Of a stretch of DNA of 64,000 nucleotides, positions 40,601-50,582 are shown piece by piece. Source of the DNA: Caenorhabditis remanei. Taxonomy: Eukaryota > Nematoda > Chromadorea > Rhabditida > Rhabditidae. Below the pieces are notes generated by a model. It saw only the letters and a list, made by a program, of their open reading frames with translations, was not told the origin of the DNA and did no database searches. How positions within the stretch are numbered: position 1 is the stretch's first letter; each line of letters begins with the position of its first letter. A program made the translations under genes and the position numbers. The stretch lies in contig NC_071333.1 of assembly GCF_010183535.1 (NCBI RefSeq), positions 14,816,587 through 14,880,586 on the forward strand, read 5' to 3'.

Positions 40601-43211
40601 GCGTCCGCATTCCGCGTTCTGGTTAGTTTGACGAGTGTTTTGATAATGCAGATGGTGATAAAAGAGGACGTGGCCGGATTCGAAAAAAAAGAGAAGGAAG
40701 AAAGGAATAGGAAAGAGTAGAGACTTGATTAGAAACATGTTGCATCGAATTAGTGGGAGGCCTTGATATTAATTGGCAACTGAACTGAACCACGATAGAC
40801 GACGGGGCAGACAATATTGTTTATTTTCAGAACCCAGCCATCACTTCATTCATTGGCAGTCTTCCTGCCGTTGAATCTGTCACATCGTCCCCTATTTCGG
40901 CTGTCACACCAACAATGACGATGAAGGTACAGTAAACCTTTCTATCTCTCCCACCCAAACCATCACTCGAAAAGCCAATTATTTCTTATCATTTCTCTCG
41001 TCAATCTCCCCCATTTACATTCCGAAACCTGGGGTGAATTATTACCAACCATTCAATTTTATTTGATTTTGATTTCATTTTTGTCTTTTCACTCCACCCA
41101 ATTTTCTTTTCCCTCCCTTTTCATGACTGCAACGAGAATTGATGTACATGTATGCCAGTATCATTAGACTGATATATAGCCACGCCCACTTCCGTCTACC
41201 GTAATAGGGGACAATTTTGAGAAGAAGAAAAGATAGAAGATAAGTGCAGTAGTTGGCCGCGCCAAAATGGATTGTTTTTGACCCACCCCCTCATACTTTT
41301 TTGCAGAGAGAAGAACTTTTCTCTCTCTCTCGATTTATTCGTACTCAATCTTCTGAGACCCCCTATCTGCCTCTGATGAATAAAAAGAAAAGAAATATCC
41401 TTTCATCATTAGTCTCCCATTTCCGTTTTTTCTTCATTTCGGTTTCCGCCATTTTCTTTTCATTTTTTTCCCGTGAGAAGAAAAGTTCTTGATGGCATCA
41501 TCCAACAAACATTGTGCTAGTGTGTGCCGTCTCTTTGCGGCTAGCTCACTTCTTTCTTGCGGAGCTGTTCCAAAGCTCAACTATGAAATTGAGCAGATCA
41601 GATGCTCCAATGATTCTCTATTTCTCGCTGATCTCTCAAATCGTAGAGTGTTTTGAGTGAACATCAATGTAGAAAACGAGAGATATAGTGAAAGGCTCAG
41701 CATGATCTCTGTCGCTGTTAAAAAACATCAAAACACATTGTGGCGATCGGCGATAAATCATGAGGGGTCCCAGTCTAAGCCAGCCCATTCTATTCTTGTG
41801 ATGTCTCTTGATCACCTAATCACGCTAGATTCCCAAACAATTTTCATTTCTTCTAGATGTCGTTCCCCGAGACTGCCAACCTTCTCCCTCAACTACAAGA
41901 AAAGTTGGAGAGTGTCAGTTTCATTGACCAAGTCAAGCTTGAGCCAGTTGAGACACCAGCACCAGTTCCAGCTGTGGTGCGTCCGACTCCGATTCCAACC
42001 GCTCAATTTTTGGCGCCAACACAGCAATTCGTTCTTCAACCAACGCCTGCTCAACTCGGAATGAGACGTAAGTGATTAAGTTATCGCAAATGAATCAAAA
42101 TAGGATATGAATTCGATCCATCATGAGACGGCGGATGTGACAGAAAAATCTTTTTTGTGATATATCTTCTTGACTTCGTTTCTTGATAATCTGGTATCTA
42201 TATCTATTCCTTATTCAGGCAACAAGCGTCCTCTCAGAGAGATTGACACCGATCCCACCGTTTCGGCGAAGTTGTTCAAGCGCAACGATGAACGGATGGA
42301 CAAGTATGTTGCAAAGACCATTACGTTTGACATCAATCCTTATCATTTTAGACTTCTCGCCAAAGTTGGGTTCACCGAGAAATTCGCGCAGCTTCCGGAA
42401 TTTACGCCCAAGGTAAGAGAAAAAAGAGAAAAAAGAGAGAAGAGATGAGAGAGAAACTGAAAGAACCCGTCGGGTGACGTTGTGATAGATAAATTGGTCG
42501 AAAATCGAGAGGAAGAACATTTTATGTTTTTTTTGGTCTTCTCTTATCAAAGTTCTCCCCTTTCCCTTTTACTGTATTCTCTTCTTCAGATCTACAACGA
42601 GATTCCTGCGTCACCAAATTTGCCAACGCCATTCAAGACACCGGGGCAAGATACCTCGATTTTCTTCGGTGCGAACTTCAATCCAGACCAACAGTTCTTC
42701 ACCGGAGACAGTGTGACGCCAAAGTCTGCATGCACTCCGATCACTCCCTTGACATCCGGACAGTCAACTCCATTGTATGGAGAGAGATCTTCAATCAAGA
42801 AGTTGTTGGAAGAGCGTAGAAGATTGGTGGCCGAATTTTTGAAGCAACAAGGACTCTTTCCAAATAGTAATACGAGTCATTTTACACAGTTATAAAACTA
42901 AACATTTTCAGATCATTCCATCAGCAAGTTCCAAGAACTCCACAGTGAAGTGTTCCCAACTCGCACGTCTCTCATCCTTAAGATCCGTGAAGTCCGCCAA
43001 CGAAGGATGTCTAATAGCAATGAAACCATGATTGAGCCAAGCTACAAACCTAGTAAGTCGGATTCTCCCACCTCTTGCCAATAGAGACAAATATATTTTT
43101 TCAGCTCTTGACAACATCTTCTCTGCCATATACGATAAATATCCAATTGAACACAAACTCCCAACCCCGAGCTTCCCGCCATCCACTGAACTGATCGATA
43201 TCACTGTTTGA
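10694..43211 (+). CDS. gei-3: Capicua homologue GEI-3, HMG-box transcriptional repressor
   Basis: I chained 34 exons with consistent phases: 10694-10794, 11991-12090, 12176-12263, 26577-26720, 27027-27091, 27924-28038, 28461-28565, 28610-28893, 28938-29030, 29094-29210, 29258-29367, 29453-29602, 29846-30002, 30512-30685, 30825-30929, 31801-31903, 35035-35192, 36151-36225, 36513-36813, 36874-36990, 37244-37348, 38726-38796, 39064-39115, 39205-39317, 39554-39850, 39959-40270, 40487-40621, 40831-40926, 41857-42067, 42219-42303, 42352-42412, 42590-42866, 42912-43052 and 43105-43211 (1574 codons plus stop; the true start is upstream and unresolved). Capicua landmarks: [15 protein letters not shown] and [15 protein letters not shown] (N-terminal domain, 28786-29340); FKKGEIV with [15 protein letters not shown] and [13 protein letters not shown] (30828-31842); the HMG box [15 protein letters not shown] to KAHPDWKW (about 39569-39777); and the C1 domain ([46 protein letters not shown]; 42352-43050). 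Capicua proteins bind octameric TGAATGAA-like sites through HMG plus C1 and repress receptor-tyrosine-kinase targets. A basic stretch ([12 protein letters not shown], exon 3) may be a nuclear localisation signal. Glutamine-rich and Asp-rich tracts lie in 36151-36960. Confidence 0.93.
15057..15498 (+). CDS. Weak candidate 3' exons of a small gene
   Basis: A frame ending in [21 protein letters not shown] (codon GAT at 15363-15365) meets a weak donor GTGTAG. It would join in phase 0 to 15451-15498 (after TATGTTTCAG), encoding [15 protein letters not shown] and stop. The joined tail reads like protein, but no start exon is evident, the donor is poor, and an antisense frame (15032-15241) is equally open. 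Treat it as speculative. Confidence 0.15.
15576..15710. repeat. Small GGCCCG inverted-repeat element, 135 bp
   Basis: The left arm CAGGGTTGGGAAATTCCGGC and the right arm GGCCTGGAATTTTCCTACCC TG are near reverse complements flanking an AT-rich loop. Similar in style to the larger GGCCCGG palindromes elsewhere in the window. Confidence 0.65.
17947..18087 (+). CDS. Candidate alternative first or internal exon of gei-3
   Basis: The frame from ATG 17947 reads [20 protein letters not shown] and on to TVFPSPFS, where it meets a perfect donor TCA|GTGAGT in phase 0. Codon use is typical of coding DNA. No strong acceptor precedes it, so an alternative promoter or first exon is more likely than an internal exon (a weak ATTAG at 17962 would also be in phase with the 12263 donor). 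The phase-0 end joins 26577 in a frame different from the main chain, and that frame stays open only if the internal donor at 26628 is used. A second frame is also open through part of this stretch. Confidence 0.4.
21254..21299. repeat. 23-bp perfect tandem duplication
   Basis: The unit GCATGTTCCATCTCGACACC ATT occurs twice without mismatch in the gei-3 intron. Probably a recent slippage or duplication event. Confidence 0.9.
38897..38970. repeat. 28-bp tandem repeat in a gei-3 intron
   Basis: Two exact copies of a 28-bp unit beginning ATAACATTGATGGTACTG (38915-38942 and 38943-38970), preceded by an 18-bp partial copy at 38897. It lies in the intron between exons 38726-38796 and 39064-39115. 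Confidence 0.9.
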
Positions 43212-44242
43212 TTCCAAAACTTTCAAATAACACCACTGGGGCACTTTTAAAGAAAATATTTTTGTTTCTAGCTTTACCCTCTTTTCATTTAAACTGTTTC
43301 CCACCAGCTCCTATCCACTTTGTGTGCATATTCATCTTCTTCTCACTTATGCAGGACACAATTGAGTCACTTGCCTTCATTTTGCCGCTTGTAGCCATTT
43401 TCTCTAGTCTAGCCCTGTGCTCCAATCCAACGTAGTTGTTCCTCTTCTTCCCCGGTCGTTTTTTTTTGTTTCTTGTCATCAAATCTTCATACTCCATATT
43501 TTATGCATATATTGAATTCCATCTTTTTCCCATGCACCCCATCCTTTTTCTTTACCAATATTTTATTTTGTCAGAGCCTCAGAGGCATCAAATTTTGCAA
43601 TCTTAACACCTTTGATCACAGTTCAATCAAAATTTTCCTTTTTTTTTCATCTGTGCACCATTTTCTCCCACCTAGTGACAATTTCCCAAATTCTGCTGTG
43701 ATCTAGAAAGTTGCTTTTACCCCCAATTTCCCCCTGTGTCACAATTTTTCCCCGTTTTCATGTATTTTGGTTCAATGGTAGCCTCAATCCAATACTTTTT
43801 TCTGTATAATTTTAAATGAGCATGTAATATTAAACATTTGGTAACAATGCCATAATTCCTTCCTACCAACACACGTTTTGACAATACAGTATTTCTCACC
43901 CCTTCCATTTTGCAATTGATTTTTTTCCCACCCAAGCCATCTCTAACATTTTAGCTATTTTAAATTGGAATTGTATGCGTATTCCTTATTCCTTCCACCC
44001 ACCAATTTTCAGGAACATTTTTTCTCAATATTTATATTTATTTTTTCAATTTTCCCCATTTTCCCAAAACAATCAACTCATTCTTAGAATTCCAGCTAGC
44101 TTCTCTTATATTTTTTCGATTATTTCCCGTTTTTCATGCTTCTTGTCCTGATTCTCAATCAGTCAGCGGTTGCTTTTCTGTGTGTGCACATAAAATTTCC
44201 TTCTCACTCCATTTGCATTCGAATGAAACTCATTTTAATAAA
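43212..44242 (+). other. 3' UTR of the gei-3 homologue with AATAAA
   Basis: After TGA 43209-43211 there is a pyrimidine-rich, gene-free stretch of about 1 kb ending near AATAAA at 44237-44242. If that signal is used, the 3' UTR is about 1.05 kb, long for Caenorhabditis and room for post-transcriptional regulation. It ends only about 80 nt from the stop codon of the convergent ABF gene. Confidence 0.55.
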
Positions 44243-44325
44243 GATTTCAAAAATTAATATCTCAATTCAAGGACAAATCGTTCATTCATCAGAAAAGTTA
44301 CAAAATTGCAATTACAAATCTAAAA

Positions 44326-44999
44326 TTAACGGCGTTTCTTCAAATTTTGATAGCCAGATGCATAATTCGTTTGACCAGCGCCACCGTAACCACTTGGAAC
44401 CGAATTTCCATACTGGTTATTTCTGTATCCGTTGTTGTAGTTCTGTTGATCGGCATACTGTTGATTCGAGTTGAAGTTTCCGTTTGCATTCCCATATCCA
44501 GCAGTGACAGGGGTACGGTATCCATTGTTGTTGTTATTGTATCCCTGGTTATTATTGTATCCATTGTCGTTATATCTCATGTTGTTAATCCCATTGTTGT
44601 ATCCATTGTTATTATATCCATATTGAGAGTCCTGATAGTTTTGTGTGGATTGCATACCTCCAGAGCCTGCTGAATAATACTGCCCGGTCACTGGCTGGTT
44701 GCTATTGGAATCACTGGAAGATCCGAACCAATTCCCAAATGTGCAAGATTCGCATTGACATGTTGGATCGTCACCGCTAAGGACACTACGGCAGGATCCT
44801 GATGAGCAGAGCTGGAATAATTAGAATTTTTTATCTGAAACTCAAAAAAAGTTAATTTACTCACTCTAACTTTGCACCAGGAAGTACATAGCGGGTCGGT
44901 GAAAGTTGACAAAATACTACTTGAGGAACAAATTGTAACAGACGATACCAGTACTGACAAATTTAGTAATACCAAAGTAATAAGAATAGCTCGAGTCAT
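44326..44999 (-). CDS. ABF-type antimicrobial peptide with long Asn/Gly/Tyr-rich tail
   Basis: Two exons (44865-44999, 44326-44811; phase 0) encode 206 residues. Residues 1-20 are a clear signal peptide (MTRAILITLVLLNLSVLVSS). The next 50 or so residues hold eight cysteines spaced C-x13-C-x3-C-x4-C-x4-C-x10-C-x-C-x2-C. This is the pattern of ASABF/ABF nematode defensins (CS-alpha-beta fold), secreted peptides active against bacteria in characterised members such as ABF-2. After CQCESC comes a tail of about 135 residues, low-complexity and rich in Asn, Gly, Tyr and Gln (NNNGYNN-like repeats), ending KKRR. Typical ABFs are far shorter, so the tail is unusual. It may be a second GY-rich peptide or a solubility or assembly segment. 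A TATA box lies about 45 nt upstream. From memory abf-5 (T22H6.5) is in this interval; I cannot say which of the two genes it is. Confidence 0.87.
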
Positions 45000-45999
45000 T
45001 CTTTACAACTTTTGAGAACTTTTCGAGTCTGTTTCTTCCGAGTTATATATACTTTAGGAGACATGAGTTCAACTCCAAAATACTAAAAGTAATTTGAGAC
45101 TCTTAGGGTAAAGAAGTAAAAACTCTCAAATACATACCTCCTTCTTTTTTGACTCATTGCTTTGAAATTGTGAGTCAAACAAAGAAAAATTTGTTGACGA
45201 TTTCACGGCGTTACTAATATTTACTCGACCGCTCGAGAGACTAATTTTATTTGCCAGCTCTTTTCGGCACTTTGGTTTTGTTTCCTTCTTTATTCAATCA
45301 CATCTCGGACAAAGTTCATAGACGCCAAGAAATTGGTTTTATTTATCTAATGACGTTCAAGAAAACAGTTTTTCTTGTCACAAGGGTGATGGATGTAAAC
45401 ATGAGATTGATTGGGAGAAAAAGTGAAAATGGTATCGTTCGAAATATGATCAGTTTGTCTCTAGAAGGTATAAGTGGTTTATACCATTTGATAAATAAAA
45501 TAAATCAGGAATGGAATGTTTTGAAGTCTGAACGTTTTCGATACAGAAGGGATAAGCTATCACAACATTTTTAATGTTCAACTTTAAAATAGAGACTTGT
45601 GACTATAATATTCTTGCAATGAGTTAGACTAGGTTGTAATAAATAAAAACTGAATACTTATAATTTTATAAACAATATTAGCTTGACCGAATATTTACAT
45701 GTTTTCACTGTTCTAATTGTCTGCAAACTATTCACTTCGTGTATCTATTTTTGATACAAAAGACGTCAGGTTATTTTTGAAGTTTTAATAAACATGAATG
45801 TGTTTAACACTTTGCAGGTTTCCTGTCATAAGACATCTTGTTTCTATCAATTTTATTTCAGTTTCAAAATAGAAAACACAGAAACCATTATTTTCGCAGA
45901 GAACCGGAAACAGGTACTAATAAAACGTTTCATTAATAGTAATAAATCAATCATTCTTGTATTTTGTTCAAAGTGTACATGGAGTGTACATGGAGTGTA
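45000..45999. other. Spacer between the two ABF genes
   Basis: Promoter side of the upstream ABF gene, and 3' flank of the next one. A plus-strand open frame at 45251-45574 has no splice support, motif or promoter and is not called. Confidence 0.4.
45041..45051 (-). promoter_or_regulatory. TATA box of the first ABF gene
   Basis: TATATATAACT on the minus strand, 42-52 nt before ATG 44999. This would put transcription start about 15-25 nt before the ATG. Confidence 0.5.
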
Positions 46000-46468
46000 T
46001 CAGTTTCGATCGTAATCATAGCTGTTTTGACTGGGATATAAATCGTTCTCATTCCGTTGATTCATTGCCCACGACGATGAAGACGACGTCGACGATCTGG
46101 GTCCATCAAAGTTCAGACGCGATTGTTGGAAACCATCATCCTCAGGGAAGATAACATTTCCGTTGTCATCTCTATAACACTTCTCACAAACGCAATTAGC
46201 TGTGTTCGTTGTCGCTGGGTCTTCTCTGCACACGCCCTTACCGCATCTCTGCAAAGGCAATAAAAGGTTATCAAAGAAGATGAATCGGTGAAAATACAAA
46301 AGTTGACAGAAAACTCACTCTCATTCGGCACCAAACATCACAAAGAGGATCAGTGAAGAATGACCCAAACTGTCCCCAATCTGTTCGTTTTGTAACGCAA
46401 ACACTTTCAGAGTTTTCAGGGATAATGAAGAGAATGGCAGTTGCTAAGGCAATATGATAGTAGTTCAT
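46000..46468 (-). CDS. ABF-type antimicrobial peptide with Ser-rich acidic tail
   Basis: Two exons (46319-46468, 46000-46248; phase 0) encode 132 residues. The signal peptide is MNYYHIALATAILFIIPENS. Eight cysteines follow in the order C-x18-C-x3-C-x4-C-x4-C-x11-C-x-C-x2-C (FTDPLCDVWCRMRRCGKGVC, then CVCEKC), the ABF/ASABF pattern. It shares the intron position and the TDPLCxxWCxxR block with the neighbouring gene, so the pair arose by tandem duplication. The tail of about 68 residues is acidic and Ser/Asn-rich, ending YDYDRN, and differs completely from its neighbour's. An in-frame ATG at 46489 exists, but it lies only about 30 nt from the TATA element, so the start at 46468 with the cleaner signal peptide is preferred. 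A TGATAA (GATA-factor) site lies in the leader. Confidence 0.85.
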
Positions 46469-46515
46469 GGTGATTATCAGATCGGTCAATTATTATTTCT
46501 CTCTCATTTCGAGCA

Positions 46516-46523
46516 GTTATATA
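46516..46523 (-). promoter_or_regulatory. TATA box of the second ABF gene
   Basis: TATATAAC on the minus strand, 48-55 nt before ATG 46468. The spacing parallels that of the neighbouring ABF gene and argues against the upstream in-frame ATG at 46489. Confidence 0.5.
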
Positions 46524-47029
46524 GCACACTCAATGTCTAAAGGTAAATAGTAACCGAAAGTGTTCACAGATTCAATTTGACCTAGGGATTTAACGGAGAC
46601 AGTGGCACTCACTTCATTTTGACTCATCTCTTTGCTCACTTCCCTATTATTCTTTTGCCTCGGCACAAATCATTATTTTGTCACTAAAATCTGATCATTT
46701 GGCTTTCAAATTACTCGCAGTCACCGCTAAAAAGTTTTCTGTTTAATCAGCCGTCGCGCGTTAACTTGAAAATAAGAGAGAAGAGTTGCGAAATTATAGA
46801 GATTACAGTATATCTGAGATTTTGTGACATGAGTCACTATTGTGATTTTAGTTACTATATGAAAAGTTACAAAATAGTCAGACAATGCACCTGAAAACTA
46901 TATATTTTAACTACTTTTAAACTTTTGTGTGCTTTTACGACACAATTTCCGTGATTTGGTTTTTGGCACATTTATTTTGAAAATTTCTTTATTTACAAAA
47001 ATCTATTTACAAAATTAAATAAAATGAAA
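46524..47029. other. Intergenic, no supported gene
   Basis: Upstream flank of the second ABF gene and 3' flank of the first chemoreceptor gene. No exon recognised. Confidence 0.45.
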
Positions 47030-48880
47030 TTATTGATTCTGGTTCTGTGTAGCTTGAACAAGTTTAGAAGGTGGAGCGGAATGAGAGGCAATAGAGGCAC
47101 CCAATGTAGATTTACAAAATATGAAATTTCGGAAATCTTTAATCATCAGTATTGCAATTAGTGGGTCAAGAGCAGGGTATAATCCAAGAAATGCTGCAGT
47201 TTTGTTAGCCGCCACACCAAGCTCGACTCCAAAAATTGGAAGAATCATAATTAGACCAACCGGTAGATACATTGTAACAACAGGTAACACAGTCTGAAAT
47301 ATTTGCTCCGTTTATAAATTTTTTTCTCAATACATTATGCTCAAACCTGAACTGCAAGTGTTGTGAAAAGCTGTCTGTTCAGCTCTCTTGTCCTTGTACT
47401 CATATGAGATGCACAGTTTTTCATTTGTTGAAATGACTTCAAACCACAATATACTATAACCGAGAAGCATGTGCCCATAATAGAACTCATAAATGCACAG
47501 GCTAGTAATTGAGTTGGTATCCAGTGTTCTGGCTGAGTGTGTGTTGCAGGTGCCTGAAAATAAATGTTTTTTCTTGGAGGTGGAGGAAGACGTACTTTGA
47601 ACATCATGGCTAAAAATGAGGATTCGTGTGAATTTGTGTTGAAATGTTCCATCAAGACGTCACTGAAAATGACATGACAATTATGACACTCCGATAGCTA
47701 TCCTCACTGATAATGTCTTTCTCTCATTTCATCTGGCGCCATTGGGTAATAAGTTGTTAGTGACCAAGCTATGAAGACAACAACGCACGGTAAGAATGTG
47801 ATGTATATACGGTTTCCATCAAAATAGTACATTTTTTCAGATCTGAAACTCTTGTATTGTGTGAGTTAAGTAACTTTCATACTAACTTGCAAACTGCGAT
47901 GTATCTGTAAAAGAAATGAAGAGCTAGCAAAGAGATACATAGACCAAATGAACCACAGTAAATACCTGAAATGTGATTTTAAAAAAAATTAATTGTGAAA
48001 AACATACCGGTCAAGGGTACTCCAATAGGTCGGTAAAGCCGCAATGGCCCATTGGAACATACACAAAGAGATCTTCCTTTTGAGAACATTACCTGAATTA
48101 AAGAAATATTGAAAGATAATTGAAAACATCGAAGAAAAATGCAAAACGTATGACGAATCGTACGTTTTTAGTGGGGCCGAGGCACACCAGGGGGTTTTCG
48201 GGGCCGAAGCACACCTAACAATCACGGGGAGAAGAGGATGGGCCGAAGCGTCATCATTCTGACCGCGGCGAGGATTGAACCATAGAGTACGAGGACCGAA
48301 GTACCGCACCACTACCACTCAACCACGCAGCTGTTGAGAGTGGGGACCATTGAGATTGTATAAATAGAGGGAACGAAGGGGGAAGAAAGGAGAAGACGGG
48401 GGAAAAGAGGAGGAGATGGGGGAGAGGAAGACATAGGGTCTCTTATACTAAAATGGCCAAATTGGGTGAGTGGTTGTATGAAACGTGCGATAATTGAAAC
48501 ATGGATTTAATAAAATTGAGTAATCCAACAAATTATATGACAAAATCGTGTGTCACTGTTTTATTTAGTCAGAACAATTTTGTTTTTATTCCAATTCTTC
48601 GAATTTCGGAACACCCACTCAAAGAAATTTCTCAGCCCGTCCTCTTTTTAGTTGCATGCAATAAAACACAACAATTTTTAAAACTCAAGAAAATTACCGG
48701 TAATGTCAGCACTTCGATGATGGAATACCAAAGTGCAGAAAGTGAGAACACAATCATCAGAATCCGATATCGGCCAAACTTAGGGTTAGCCCGATAATAT
48801 AGAAGAAATAGTAGTACAGAATTCATTAGTAGAGATCCTACAAATCCTGTGTATTGCAGATATTCGACAAGTTTTTCCAT
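47030..48880 (-). CDS. Str-class seven-transmembrane chemoreceptor, copy 1
   Basis: Seven exons in phase (48698-48880, 48008-48092, 47887-47965, 47708-47842, 47596-47662, 47347-47553, 47030-47293) give 339 residues, the normal length for the Str/Srj superfamily. The N-terminal segment (NSVLLFLLYYRANPKFGRYR LM, TM1) lacks a signal peptide, as usual. Conserved blocks are SFGLCISLLALHFFYRYIAVC (TM3), YYFDGNRIYITFLPC, TRTRELNRQLFTTLAVQ before TM6, and the TM7 signature YPALDPLIAILMIKDFRNFI. Such receptors are G-protein-coupled chemoreceptors of sensory neurons; the ligand is unknown. No stop or frameshift is present. It is tandem to a paralogue with identical exon phases. Intron 1 is 605 nt against 48 nt in the paralogue because it carries a tRNA-like insertion. 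Confidence 0.88.
48262..48331 (-). repeat. tRNA-derived element (SINE-like or tRNA pseudogene)
   Basis: On the minus strand this 70-nt block has an A box (TGGTTGAGTGG, 48315-48325) and a perfect B box (GGTTCAATCC, 48272-48281) at tRNA-like spacing. The acceptor stem is GCTGCG/CGCGGT with G-U pairs, and the anticodon-type stem is GGTAC/GTACT. The anticodon loop is 10 nt and the T stem does not pair, so it cannot be a normal tRNA. A direct repeat GGGGCCGARGCACACC lies 3' of it (about 48174-48217), and a pyrimidine tract (minus strand) lies 5' (48360-48435). It sits inside intron 1 of the first chemoreceptor gene. Confidence 0.55.
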
Positions 48881-49292
48881 ATTTTTTTTTGGAATTTTTT
48901 TTTCGATTTTCGAAATTTTTTGATTGAAAAGTCTGTATTTATAAAATGAAAGAAGTAAAAATTAGTGGTTATTCAAGTTGTTATGCCAGACGTTGTTTAT
49001 GATAACACAGACATTCTGCTTACGACAATGATGTGACTTTTTGAATTCCCGGTTGGATTCGTATTAATATTTCGGATTCGTTGAGACTAACAAGTTACGT
49101 GGTGATGTTAGAATGCATAACTTTCAAGGGAACTAATTAGCACATTATTGAGCGCTCGGATTATTGAAAACAGACTCATGATCATTTTTATTTCCATTAT
49201 CAGAGAATATTTGCTTCCGGTTTTTCAGAATCAAAAATTATTATTGTACAATGAAATACAAACATCAGACAAAAGTTATGGTAGAAAACGGT

Positions 49293-50582
49293 TCAAGTTG
49301 CTTGAAAAGTCGATGCAGGTTTGTCAACACGTCCAGTTGTTGTTGAAACCTTTGCCAAAGATTTCTTCTGACAGAAAATGAAACTTCGGAACTCTTTAAT
49401 TAACAGAATTGCTATTAATGGGTCCAATGCAGGGTAGACTCCGATGAAGGCTCCAGTTTTATTTGCTTCGGCGCCAAGCTCAATTCCAAAAATAGGAAGG
49501 ATAATGAAACATCCCGCTGGTAGATACATTGTAAAAAGTGGAAGTAAAGTCTGAAAATTTAGTCAATGGCATTTGAAGAAGAATTGAAAGAGAACCTGCA
49601 TTCCAAGTGTCAGACATAATTGTCGGTTGAGCTCTTTTGTTTTCTTACTCATGTGAGCACCGCAATTATTCATCTGTTTCAATGCTTTAGAGCCATAATA
49701 AAATATTGCAAAGAGACATGAATTCAAAATAACACAGCAAATGAAAAAAGGGACAAGTTGGGAAAAGTTCCAATGTTCTGGCGTTAAGTCTGATGCAGGG
49801 GACTGAAATATTTCTAGTTTTCAGATATAATCCACAGAAACTAACTTTGTACAGCATTGAGATAAACGAGGCTTTGTAGGAGTCAATATTATAATTTTCA
49901 AGTAAGACATCGCTAAAATATCCAATGATTACTGATATTATAAGTCACATACTGATAAATTGCTTCTTTCTCTGCATCTATTGACATTAAAAAATATACA
50001 TTCGATGTCCAAATGACTAATATGGTATAACATGGAATCAACGTGTAGATGATTCGTTTTCCTTCAAAATAGTACAACTTGTCGGGCCTGAAATAATATA
50101 ATATTTAGGTATGAACACCAATATAAAAACTCACTTGCAAACGGCAATGTATCTATAAAAAAAATGTAATGCAAGTAATGAAATGCACATTCCAAACGAG
50201 CCACAGTAGAGAGCTGAAAGGAAAATAAATTTTTTTTAATGAGTGCATCCAAGAACTTACAAACAAGTGGAACCCCAATAGGTCTATACGAGGAGAAAGG
50301 ACCATCAGAGGCGATACAAAGAGATCTTCCCTTGCAGAACATCACCTAAAACGTTATAGGTATAGGAAGCGTATTTAAATATCATTGACTCACTGGAAAC
50401 GTTAATACTTCAATCAAGGAGTAGACCATAGCGAACATAGAAAATACAATCATAAGAACACGGTATCTGCCAAAACTGCTACTAGCCCGGAAGAAGAGTA
50501 GATAGAGGAGTACCACATTTATTAATTGAGCAGAAACAAAAGCAGCGTACTGAATTATTTGAATAATTTTTTCCACATCCAT
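49293..50582 (-). CDS. Str-class seven-transmembrane chemoreceptor, copy 2
   Basis: Seven exons (50394-50582, 50261-50345, 50135-50213, 49953-50087, 49846-49912, 49596-49802, 49293-49550) give 339 residues with no disruption. It shares every intron phase and almost every exon length with the neighbouring copy (85, 79, 135, 67 and 207 nt internal exons). Shared blocks include FGRYRVLMIVFS, VMFCKGRSLC, CGSFGMCISLLALHFFYRY, KKTKELNRQLC and the TM7 signature YPALDPLIAILLIKEFRSFI. The N and C termini and the extracellular segment around exon 5 have diverged most. It is a GPCR-type chemoreceptor of the plasma or ciliary membrane; ligand unknown. Confidence 0.88.

Noticed and set aside
44340..44673. 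Open frames of 74-112 codons on the plus strand and in the second minus frame
   Set aside because: Antisense and alternative-frame shadows of the Asn/Gly/Tyr-repeat tail of the ABF gene.
45251..45574. 107-codon plus-strand ORF between the ABF genes
   Set aside because: No promoter, splice sites, motif or coding-like composition.
47989..48318. Minus-strand ORF spanning exon 2 of the first Str gene in another frame
   Set aside because: The correct frame, fixed by the paralogue, reads VMFSKGRSLC; the longer ORF is a shadow that runs into the tRNA-like insertion.
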